This document shows positions 1-10,800 of a DNA stretch of 21,149 nucleotides, in pieces (position 1 is the stretch's first letter; every line of letters begins with the position of its first letter). The notes under the pieces were generated by a model. That model did no database searches. It saw nothing but the letters and a program-made list of their open reading frames with translations, and was not told the origin of the DNA. The stretch is from Purshia tridentata (lineage: Eukaryota > Streptophyta > Magnoliopsida > Rosales > Rosaceae), in the NCBI GenBank assembly GCA_003254885.1, contig QANT01003749.1, forward strand, positions 1 to 21,149, read 5' to 3'. Position numbers and translations under genes: made by a program.

Positions 1-1269
1 AATTTCCTGCTTTTATATTTTTATTTACTAATTTGATATCAGGCAATTTTATTTTTTCCTCATTAGCATGTACAACACCCTAATGCATTCTTTCAAGCTT
101 TATTTAATAATACCATTGGAGTCATTGGACTAATAGTAAACTAGTATTTCTTCCTCTTAAAACACCAACATTTGGGTAAAACCAACCAGAGAAATACTAA
201 TATTTGGAAAAAATAATAACACAGAGAGTAACAATAAAATAGAGGTTACCAAGTTAGCTTTTACGTACATGTGTATGCTTGTGTGTATATATATATGTTG
301 AGTTTTTCAAATAAAAACAGAATTTAATCAAACATCATAAAATAGTTTGTACTGAAATTTAGAGTAAAATTGAGATACACCATCTGTGTTATATCCAAAT
401 TACAAGGACTTCCCTTGGCCTCCAATTCAGACACTTACACACCCTGTAATTATCATCTAGTAAGTATACCCCTTGTGATTCTCTATGCTGTATTGAGGAA
501 CTATTATTATTGATAATCGTTGAACTTATTTCTAAAAATAATGATTTTGCCCAATTTCTCTTTTTATTAAAGTCGAACTAAATCAAATTATAGTTGTACT
601 TGTCATTTACCTCCTTCTTCGACCATAAGGGGTATACTTGTAAAGAAAAAGAAAAAAAAAAACAAAAACAAAACCTCAAGACTCGAGAGATCCTTGAAAT
701 TTGGGTCATACCACATGGGTGTACATGAAGCTGTCCCCAAAAGTTGAAATAAGTATAGTCATCTACAGAATTGAAGCAACACTAAAGCTAAATTATTTGA
801 TTCATTTTGATATGACTTGATAGTTACACAACTTGTTTTGGTACATACAGTTGACACTGTAATAAGATATAAAGACTACTTTATGTACCTAAACAATGAC
901 AAATAAATATAACGTTATCTCCAATATTATTTCTTAGCTACCTTCGCACTATGAAAGACAATAATTGAATTTAAACCAATGGATTAAGATGAAATGAATG
1001 CATTCACAAACATATTGCAAAAAGATGTAAAGTCAGAGACAGGTAATGGAAGAGAAAGTCCACTTTGCGGACAGATCATAGTAAGCACTCAGGCTTATCT
1101 CATACCCACTGAAACAGAATGGTACTGAAGGAAAACCACACAAATCTTTACCAATCAAAAACATCTCAGCACTTGGATTGGACATATCTCTAATAAATCT
1201 ATGTGCATATTAATGCAGGGGTATTTACCTTAGAAATCTGTAGGGCTAGCATCAATAAGCCAAATCATA
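1..1269. other. AT-rich spacer downstream of the prefoldin-like gene
   Basis: No coding region or RNA gene is seen on either strand. The part next to 1270 should hold the 3' UTR of the prefoldin-like gene, but no clean AATAAA stands out there. An inverted repeat at 462-639 is listed separately. Confidence 0.5.
462..639. repeat. Inverted repeat, 13-bp perfect arms
   Basis: AAGTATACCCCTT at 462-474 is matched by its exact reverse complement at 627-639, and similarity weakens outward. This could be a decayed MITE or a chance dyad; no target duplication was found. Confidence 0.35.
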
Positions 1270-1319
1270 TCAAGATGAATTCAGCTTTCCTAGGCTTGCT
1301 TTAGACAAATCAATTTGTT
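1270..1319 (-). CDS. Prefoldin-like protein, exon 3
   Basis: The acceptor GGTGCAG|AACAAA restores EQKQIDLSKASLGKLNSS and the TGA. This matches the family's EQKQLD...L.KL ending better than the read-through does. The 93-nt intron before it is T-rich, as plant introns are. Confidence 0.72.
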
Positions 1320-2742
1320 CTGCACCATATCCACAAAGAAGAATGAAAATTGCATAATTGGAGCTGTTTAAACGCAGAGACAAAGACCATAGAGTCGATA
1401 GAGATTTGTTACTTTGTTCAGATGCTGTTGCTTTCTGGATTGTTGTACGGAAATATAAGTTCCCATTCTTCTGATAGACAGCCTGTGATCAAGGAAGAAC
1501 AATATTAGCAATTCATATCTCTATAAATTAACAAAGCATTCCAACCAAACAAGAGGAAGAGAAAGCCATTTGGGAGTCTAGAATTAAAAAAAAAAAATAG
1601 TCAGAGCATTCAGAAATAAAAATGAAAAAGGAAGTTTGCTGGCTTTCTAGAATTTAGAGTAACAATTCGGCAAGCAATTAAATTCACCTTAGATAAATTC
1701 CTACTGATGAAAATTATTGCAAGTTTTTTTATTCCATTGTTATTGTTATTTTCTGCCTAGAGTTCGCTAGAAAGCAGAATCATATAACTCTGAAATGTGT
1801 AAAATGAAAACCAAAACATGCAAAAAAGGAAACTCTCAGCAGTGATTATAGGCAGGGCATAGTAATGGAAAAAAAGCATTCCAACCAAACAAGAGGAAGA
1901 GAAAGCCAATTGGGAGTCTAGAATTTGCTGGCTTTCTAGAATTTAGAGTAACAATTCGGCAAGCAATTCAATTCACCTTAGATAAATTCCTATTGATGAA
2001 AATTATTGCAAGTTTTTTTTTTTTCATTCTTATTGTTATTTTCTGCCTAGAGTTCGCTAGAAAGCAGAATCATATAACTCTGAAATGTGTAAAACGAAAA
2101 CCAACACATGCAACAAAAGAAACTCCTAGCAGTGATTATAGGCAGGGCATAGTAATGGAAAAAACTCTATTGTATATCAAAATGCACAAAATACATATAA
2201 AAACACCGAGATAAACAAATGACGAGTCCAATTTAATCCAATCCACTAACTTAAAACTAAAAGATAGTTTGCTAAGCTCAAAGTCAAAGGCATAACCAAA
2301 CCCAAATAAACCTCGTTTAAGAGCTACCAATCTGTGCATATAATACGGTCCCAATGCTTAAGGTGAACCTGAATATGTGAAATAAACCATTTAAATCTAA
2401 AACCTGTAGCTTATGGCATAAACCCATGTGACAACTTAATATTTTGTTTCAGAACGAAACCCAATTCAGAAAATTCTATACAAACACGATACATGTATCT
2501 CCAACCCAATAATAATTTCAAAGAATGCAACTAAATACACGAAAATAACATTCTGTTTTTATTTTTTTGGGAAAGTAAATAAATAAATAGAGAGAGGTTA
2601 CCCGAGACGATGAAAGAGCATTGAGCTCTGCAATTGCAACCTCGTGGCTCCGTATCTGCTTCATGAGATCGACTTTGGAGTCTGCTGCGGCTGCGGCAGT
2701 GCCCGTGTTTGTCTTAAACGACGGCGTAACAACGCCTGCCAT
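1270..2742 (-). CDS. Small prefoldin-like (ASDURF-like) protein, 3 exons
   Basis: Seen: exons 2742-2602, 1482-1413 and 1319-1270 join in frame to 86 codons plus TGA. The protein starts MAGVVTPSFKTNT, has an alanine run, then DLMKQIRSHEVAIAELN (helix), AVYQKNGNLYFRTT (beta-hairpin region) and ASEQKQIDLSKASLGKLNSS (second helix). A helix, hairpin, helix plan within 60-70 residues is that of a beta-type prefoldin subunit. From memory, plants encode about 80-residue 'prefoldin chaperone subunit family' proteins of this look, and human ASDURF, a PAQosome prefoldin-module subunit, has the same EL..L...R.VY...NI.FF pattern. A chaperone or PAQosome role is inferred from that. The start is the only ATG opening the conserved frame. 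No clear TATA box is seen upstream; a GTGACGTTG element (bZIP-like core) lies at about 2822-2830. Intron 1 is 1119 nt and intron 2 is 93 nt without stops. Confidence 0.82.
1413..1482 (-). CDS. Prefoldin-like protein, exon 2
   Basis: This exon encodes residues 48-70, AVYQKNGNLYFRTTIQKAT to EQ, plus one base of Lys71. The acceptor is ATCACAG|GCTGTC and the donor CAAA|GTAACA. It is the most conserved part of the protein. Confidence 0.8.
1533..2162. repeat. Tandem duplication of ~340 bp inside intron 1 of the prefoldin-like gene
   Basis: The stretch from AAAGCATTCCAACC at 1533 recurs from 1873. Copy 1 (1533-1872) carries about 50 bases, roughly 1576-1625 and beginning with an A-run, that copy 2 (1873-2162) lacks. 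Otherwise the copies differ by scattered substitutions and a longer T-run in copy 2. There is no terminal inverted repeat or spacer, so a segmental tandem duplication fits better than a transposon. Confidence 0.85.
2602..2742 (-). CDS. Prefoldin-like protein, exon 1
   Basis: This exon encodes residues 1-47: an Ala-rich N-terminus and the first helix ending in ELNALSSSR. The donor is CGG|GTAACC, phase 0. Confidence 0.82.
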
Positions 2743-2849
2743 CTCTCCTTCCCTTATGGTTCTCGGCCTTCTTGCTTCTATTAAGAAACTGCCAACTTGT
2801 TTCTGATTCTTCTTCAGTCCTCAACGTCACTGGGGAATAGTTTAAAGGG

Positions 2850-4500
2850 CAAAGGCTTTTGTACCCTGTGTTCTACGCACACTTCCACTCACTATCCCCA
2901 CCGGGCCCACCCTATTAAAGAATTAAACTTTTCCGATTTTATCCTTACATAAATTAATTGACGATAATAAATGTATTAAAAAAGAAACCAAAGAGTCTAA
3001 CATTAAGGATGAGTTTTAGATAGATGTGATTAGGAATAGTACTAGGGGTGGATTTAGCTCGGTTCGGTTCGGTTTGGTAGTTGAATCGATTTCCCACCAT
3101 CGATTTCCAAACTACCATTAACAGAATGGCCAATTTTCGAACTGCCATCGTTACCAACAAGGTTAGTTTCCGACTATTTTGGTGTCGGTCAATTTTGGTC
3201 AATGGATCTTAGTTTTGGAGAGAAGCTGCGCCAAGACTAAGGGAGAGACTAAGAGAAAGAGGTTGCTAGTTTTTGGAGTAAATGGAGGTGTTGAGTTGTA
3301 GAGGAGATTGGTGAGAAGTTCAAGAGTATGCTAGGTTTACTAGGTTGTTGGGTTTGCAAAGGAGAAGTCGGTGAGCACTCGGGAAGCCAGCGATCTCTCG
3401 AAGAAACATGAGATCTCTCGAGAAAACTGACAAGCACTTGGGAAACATTGAGGTTTACTGTAGTACCACTTAGTGTGGTCTTCGATTTTTCGAATATTAC
3501 GGTCCAATTTCAATTCAAAAAATTTTGGAAGAAAATTTCTATTCTTTAAAAAATTGAAATTTCAAATGTATTTTTTCTTATAAAGCATTGTTCTGATATT
3601 TGACCTATGGTCAATTGGTAATTGGCAGGAATTCCTTTCCGAATTTTCCAAAATTTCAGATTTTCGGATAATTAATTTCATATTCATGCATTTTCCATAT
3701 TTTTGTATTTTTTTAAAAAAATATTTTCTAAATTTTTCTCCTAAATAATGATTATATTAACAAATTAAAATTCAAAAGACAATAGATTTTAGATCTTGAA
3801 GTTATTGCTTCTCATATGTTTAGTACAAAATTACATTTATATAATGTTTTTTTTAATAAATAAATCTTGGCGGAGGGGATTAACTTTAGACCTTATATAA
3901 CATGGTGAGAGAATCACAAAACCAATAATTCCTATATACTATAAATAAAAAACAATTTTAATCATTTAACTATGATCAAATAAATAAACAAATACTATGT
4001 TACGATAAAAACATATAAATAATTTTTATTATAATCAAATGGATAAAAAACTTCTAATAATACGTCTCTTCTAAGCGCATACGTCGGCAGTTTTTTTATG
4101 AGATCATAATTAGACTTGAATATTTTGCCTCAGCAATGTTCTCATCTCATTCAGCTCATTGCCATCAGCTGATTAGCGTCATTAATGCTCATTTGAATTC
4201 TAGAATGTTTCGTTTAAACGCAAGTAGTATATATAGCACTATTTATTCTTCAATGATGCTTGAGAGACATACATGCACACAACACAAACTAAATAAACAT
4301 CGATCCAAAAAATTCAATGTGAACCACAATCCAAGATAGTGAGCCTATCTGCACTATTCTGCTGAGAAAATATCAAAGTATGTAATATTACCTGAACCAG
4401 TAAAAGCCTTTTCTGTTCCTCCAAATTCTCAAATGCCTTATGCAATGGTTCTTGAAAGGCAAATTAAAGAACAAATTTTACTTCCAGTTGCTAATTATGG
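2850..4500. other. Intergenic spacer between the two genes
   Basis: No gene is supported. It holds the GGTTCGG-bearing repeat-like segment described separately and long AT-rich sequence. The part from 4570 down to about 4242 is the likely 3' UTR of the channel gene. Confidence 0.45.
3040..3680. mobile_element. Probable non-autonomous transposon fragment (hAT-like start)
   Basis: A segment opening TAGGGGTGG and running into tandem GGTTCGGTTCGGTTTGG near 3060 has the look of a dispersed plant hAT-type non-autonomous element. Further on come GTCGGTCAATTTTGGTC, repeated GATCTCTCGA, and TTCCAAAATTTCAGATTTTCGG-type text. No matching right terminus (CCACCCCTA) and no target duplication could be found, so the right limit is approximate and the class is a guess. 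Confidence 0.35.
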
Positions 4501-4570
4501 TTTCTATGCCTTATACGTAATTATCAAAATATTGCTAATGATTAAGAAGGCATGGTCAGCCTCCCATTGC

Positions 4571-4811
4571 TTAAGTTAATTGTGTGAGATGCACCTCTTG
4601 AGGAAGAAGATGGTACTTTATGCCAAGGTTTTGGAAAATCTTCTTTAATTCAAGCACAAGCTCTGATCTTCGAGTACTCTTCTCCCCATAGTTTTGATGG
4701 TTCATGGTGTGCACAACACATAAGGCCATCTTCATCTTGTCCACATTCTCAATCTCCTTCACTAACACTGTGTGTTTTGGGTTCCAATACTTTGGCTTAC
4801 TCTCAATGTAT
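4571..4811 (-). CDS. MSL10: MSL10-type channel, exon 5 (C-terminal alpha/beta domain)
   Basis: This exon encodes residues 608-687, SYIESKPKYW to HLTQLT, then TAA. The acceptor ATATGCAG|ATACAT completes Ser608. Family features are the HTMNHQNYGEKSTRRSELV block and GIKYHLLPQEVHL. The tail after this block is shorter than in Arabidopsis MSL10. Confidence 0.88.
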
Positions 4812-7800
4812 CTGCATATATGCATTAATCCAGACATCACTAATCGTCACAAATTAACAAAATACACCTTCAGACTTTTTGATGTAGAGAAGAATAACTG
4901 ATCGAACAAGTTTTGCTCACACATGCATTTAACCACATGATGTATACCACTCAATGTGTGCCAAGTGACATATTATAATTAATCACAGTTAATATTAATA
5001 ATGTGCGGTTGTATTTATTGTAATTAAAATTTAATCATAATTAATATTATAACACATGGCATGCATTGAGTGAAATATTAATATATATTCATACTAAAAA
5101 ACAAAAAAAGTGGTAATACTATATATATACCAAAGATCAAAAGAAGATAGTGAGCAAAATAGTTCTAAATATTAATGTAGAGTTGAAATTGACAAGAGAT
5201 CCATGTTTCAAATGTTGGTCCATCCTAAAGAAATCTTAAATTTTTTTTGTTGGTAATGGTCCATCGATCCTATATATATAGATTTTGCCCAAGTGACTAG
5301 CTAGGATAAATTCATGGCGAAACTAGCTAGAGCTAGCCTACTAGCATTTTGTTTTACAATTTTAACACAGATCGATAGAACGTACGTGGTATTAGCTTTC
5401 ATTAGTAGCCAAATTAGTAATAAGGTTTCATAGTTTTGGACAAGGAATGAATTTAATGAACACTGAAACAGATTATAGAAGGGAGATGAGATGGATTGCT
5501 TACGATTGTATAGCCTTCTTGAGTGCAGAAATATCATCAACTGGAGTGGAGACATCAATGGTGAACTCAATACTGTCAGCCATGTCTGGACTTCTTCTGA
5601 AATTGCTAATAGGCTTTGTAAGAAGCACAGAATTCGGGTAATATATTTTCTCATTGTCATATCTTAAAAAAACTGTTGACAAAATGTTCATCTCTTCTAC
5701 AATCATCTGCACAAAAATAAATGTATCAAACATTAATTCCATAAATGAATACTGAAAAATAATGATCGATTTGATCCCTAGAGTACGTTATAGCATAAAT
5801 CTAGAACTAAATTTAATGAAATTTTCGATTTTTGTTACTTGTGGATGAAACATAACGACTAAAACCCAATTGAAAAACTAAAACTATATGGACATTATGG
5901 ACCCAATAAAAAATAAAAAATACCAAGCGTACATGAACCGAATTGGTCATTTTTTCTCAAAATTAATCAAAAACGAACAAGAACCACAGTAAATTAATCA
6001 ATAATTAATATCTGACCTGTACACCATCAACGACACAACGATCACCAACATCAAATGGGTGCATGACAAACACAAAAATGATGGACTCGAACATAGTTTT
6101 GCACATGTTTTGGAACATGAAACCCACAAGCAGCAGTTGAGAAGTAACCACAAAGATGACCTTGGTTGTGGCCAAACCCATCACCAAAAGGCTCACCACT
6201 GTTATAATCACAACCACTACTGCACTCGCCAACTTGTGAAGTTGTTGGACAGCAGTCTTTGTATCGTTCAAGGAATGAGCTAATGCTTTACGCTCAATGT
6301 ACGCACGTACCTAACCATGCATGTATCACACAACTATTATTAATAATTAGTAAATTATTGATTGCATGTAACTCTAATATACATAATTATTGGTAATGCG
6401 TTTTTTCTTTTTTCATTTTATTGATTAGCAAGCATACTAATATATTTCATACTAATTTAGTAATTTATAATTATTCTCATCTTGGACATCCAAAAAATTT
6501 AAGTTTAGATTTATTAGGCACAAATTCAGGATTATATATTTAGGCCGGGGTGTGGGGTTGGGGTTTAGTCCTACTTAGGTAAAACTAAAAAATAAAACTA
6601 AAAATAAAAATTGGTTTGGGGTGCAGCCCACAATGTAAATTGGTCACCTTCATAAAAATAAAAATAAAAAATGAATTGGTCACTAATCCATGGATCGGTG
6701 CTCACTGCTCTATAAATTCAATCATTAGAAGTAATATTGCTTCGGTCGGCAACCAATATTAATTATCACTATTTTTTATTAACATTTTAATCCCAATTTT
6801 GATATGATTGTTTACCTTAGAGTGTAGCCATATATATTAGAACTATAATATTAAATTTTAAGTTTTAATCATTAGATAAAATTCAAGCAAATAAAATTCA
6901 TAAGATAAAACTGTAATTATAATTCTAAAAGGGGTGGAGTGAACAATTCAGTGGGTGAGGGGATACCGCCATTCTTGGGTGTATGCATGATTGGTAATTA
7001 GTATTGAAGATTATGATGTTGAAGCTTACCACCCAATTTCTGAAGGAAGACTTTGTAATTCTTCCATCAGTTTCAATTACTCCTTCAATATGAAACATGG
7101 TCTGAATTTCAGCACTCTTCAAGAACCGTAGTAAGTCTTCCTCTTCTATATATCTGTACGTATATATATATATATCTGTAGTGTGAGAGAGACAGTAGTG
7201 GATAGGACAAAAATGTATTTTAATACTCCTTTTCATTTTACAAATTTATAAGATTATGCCCAAAATAAACACTACGTTATTCACCAAAAGCGTAGATTTT
7301 ATATGTGAGAATCTGTCACAGTCAAGTGTACATTTAATTTCTCTTTACCATACAAGTGTAGTTCAAGGATCCATCATAAATTATTATTTACGAGGGATCC
7401 TAGATCTTATATGAATGAGAGTTAATTATGTTATTAATTAGCTGTATTTATGGTTAATGCAAATGATTTTTTGTCCTTAGAAGTAATTAATTCTAGATCA
7501 TATATATGTGCATGTGTAGAGTTTGTCACAATGTATACCAAGTGCACATTTTCTCTGTACTATGAACTACAGGTGTACAGTCCACCATAGATTGTTATTT
7601 ACGATGATTCTTAGATCTTATAACTTACTTATCGATAAAACATTTATTTTTTGTGTGTATTTTTCATATTACATGATAAGTCACATGATAATAGAAATAA
7701 ACATAAAATATATACGTATACATTCATTATATAAAATTTTTCTCCTTACCTCACGATGAATTATATATTAATCTATTATAATTGATAAACAAATTTGATG

Positions 7801-10800
7801 TTGATGATTATAAATTAATAGCATAAATATTGGTGGCCGGTGACATTAATTAACTCATCTCTCTTCTTTAACGTACTTTCCACATGTAACGTACTCAAAC
7901 CCAAGGCCAAGACCATGGTGGCTTGGTGTGCAAAAGCCACACACAGCCAACAGCTGTAAATGGCGAGCACAGACCAGCTCTAGACATTTAGATATATCTT
8001 CTTCTTCTTCTAAGTAATTATGGCATCAGATTCATGCCTTCATCATGTGTGCCAGTGCCACCAACATTGTGGGTAAGTGGACACGGCAAATTAAAGGGCG
8101 ACTATATGTGTAGGCACGTATTGTCTGCAGGGTTGAAACATACCCTAAAATGATTGAATGCAAATGCAATTCAAGACCCCTCCACTTGGTATACGTGGTT
8201 GTGAATAAAGAATCTAAGTTAGTGCCCTACGTACTGTGACAATCTAGCTATGTCATTGAAGCACCACCACTGGTATACACATATAGCATCTCTCTCTCTC
8301 TGATGGACTCTCTAATCCCTACATATCTTCAATATATATTCATCATTGTATTTTTCACCTTTTAGTTATTTAATTTAAATTGAGATCATTGTTATCATAA
8401 TGATCAAGGCCTATCTAGCCACAAAAACTGAAGCATAAAAGTGTAATCAAAATGTCCGCTACGTAGGACCATTTTACACTCTAGTGAATAATTAAATATG
8501 TTAAGAAGCATTCAGATGCTTCTTAAAATATTAATGTCATAAAGCTAGTCTAGGTAATGCAGAGAGCTCAAGCTAGGTCTAAATTAGAAAGTAAAATAAA
8601 TAAAAAAGTAAAAGCTAAATTATAAAGTAAAAGCTAGTATTAAAATTTCCCTTTCTTTTTGTTGGCCAGTGGGTGAGTTTTATAATCACACTATTGTTGC
8701 ACCCACCTGTCAAGCATGGAGTAGGTATGTATAAAAATTAATGAGATCTTGAGGGTTGATATCAGGCGATTAATACCGAGTGCCTGATGAGGCTAAGAAT
8801 TCAAAAAAGCAAAAGTAAGAAAGGGACCAGCACAAAATGTATATATGATGATCCATCAATGTCTTATGCACTAAATGTAAAAGCGACAAATACCTTTAGA
8901 CCACGTTTAACCCAACCTCCTATGAGAGTTAATTAACACATTAAGATATCAAATATGTAATCAAATATTCGGTAATTACCACGTTTATCATTTACATTGT
9001 CCATACCATCTTCATTCTACCTGTTTTTTACGTTAACAATTTCAAAAGTTTCACATGGCATTTTGCAGTGTTTTTATCTTCCTTTTCTTCGATTTCTCTT
9101 CATCTTATCCTTCTTCATCTTTTTCTTCAATCTTCTTTTTTTCAACACAAAGCTAGCCCTCTATGATTGTGGTTCTTATATTTCTTTCATTTTTTTTTTA
9201 TCCGAGTAAGAGGTGATCACCATTGGTATATCTATACTTGAGTTCAATATTTTAGTGATATGTTTGTATTCTGTTAAATAATTTTTTACATTTTTATTAG
9301 ATATTTCTGTCTTCTTTTTTTAAATCCAAAGTGGAGGCTTAATTATACTGTGTTCATTTTTTTATCTATATTATATATATGTATATTGAGAGCTTAATTT
9401 TTTTGTATTTGAGTGTTTATATGTTATAATGTTCATAATTAGTAACAAATTAGTTTTTTTTGAATTAGATGCATGAATCATGAAATTCTATCAATAAAAA
9501 CATTAAAAATTAGGAGTAATAAATGACTCAAATCTGAAGAAATTTAAGCATCTATTTCAAAACCAATTAGCAATAAAAGAAGTAGTTCAAACCCTTATAA
9601 GTCATTATGCAAGGTTTTAGTTTTTCAATATGAGATAACACTCCACATTCTCACACACCCGACATGTATGGAGTCACTTAAGCCAAACATATGAAAAACT
9701 CATACTCATATTGAGTGACGTAGAGCACATGTGGCCACTTAGCCTGACACACATGGGTTAACCTGTTTTGATATCATGAAGAAATTTAAATATTTATTTC
9801 AAAATCAATTGGCAATGAAAGTAGTCTAAACCCTTATAAGCTATTATGTAAGGTTATAGTTTTTCAATGTAGAATAACACTCCACATTCTCACAAAATCA
9901 TGGATCTTTAAATATTAATTGCTCAAATTGAAACAATGATGTACATCTTTTGTAAATATATATCCACAAATTCATGCCAAGCGATTATATATCTCGACAT
10001 GAAAAAAAAAGAAAAAAAAGGGTTCATGCACACACATTTATTTACTTATAATTAACCTACTCTAAAATAAAGTATTTAAATGGTGTTATATATAAAACAC
10101 CTAAATTTAAATAAATGAAATATTGAGAAAAATGTGAAAGAGTGAGAAAACTTACTTGGCACCAGGCTTGGCAACATTCTTGAAAATCTTTTTAGCAGTG
10201 TTCCTTGCCTCCCATTCACTTGTAATCTCCGACTCTGTATTCCCAAAATCAGCGACGCTTCTCGAAATCGTTGACAAGCCCGACGACCTGACGTGGTTGA
10301 TGAGCCTCTTCACACTCCACGCAGTGGCCCTCCCCCCCATGCTCAACCTCCTTAGCTTCTCCATGTCAATCCTCCTCGACCCATCTTGCTTAGACCTTGA
10401 CCTAACCAAAGGATGGGACTTGTCCCTCAACCTTGCAGGCAATGATTTCGATGCCTGAAAACGGCGTTGAGGAAGCTCCTCCCTCTCATCCTCGTCGAGT
10501 GGTGGACCGGAGAGGGCTTCCAAAATGTAGTGGTGGAAAACACTCTCTTTCATGCGATCAAAGAACGTGGCTACATGGAAAGAGGAGGCCAAGACCTTAA
10601 CGAACAAGATCTTTAGCAACCAAATTGTGGCCCCAATTAGGACAGCAATTAAGGCACGAAACACTTTTTTGAGGACCTTACTGTGCTTGTCAGGGAACAT
10701 GATCATCCAAGCAACTAGGACAAGGCCTAGCCAAGCACAGTTTTGGAAACTCTTGCGCAAACCAAACACAAAATAGAGTACTTTTTCTCTAAGCATGAAG

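Larger units (their letters stand above)
7154..10155 (-). other. Intron 1 of the channel gene (3.0 kb)
   Basis: Donor GTAAGT at 10155, acceptor TACAG ending at 7154. Apart from the TRIM and the old direct duplication it is AT-rich, with pyrimidine-rich tracts on the plus strand (9000-9200). The part at 7850-8300 has higher GC than its surroundings but no ORF or hairpin I recognise. Confidence 0.8.

Noticed and set aside
1533..2162. A second LTR pair
   Set aside because: The two copies abut with no core, no primer-binding site and no target duplication.
1993..2214. 73-codon frame in the duplicated intron block
   Set aside because: It sits in an intron on the opposite strand, begins at a non-ATG codon and is broken in the other duplicate copy.
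8997..9209. 70-codon hydrophobic frame
   Set aside because: Translation of a T-rich tract in channel intron 1; no start context and low complexity.
10156..10458. 100-codon plus-strand frame opposite exon 1 of the channel
   Set aside because: Shadow of the conserved minus-strand coding exon; the translation has no family features.
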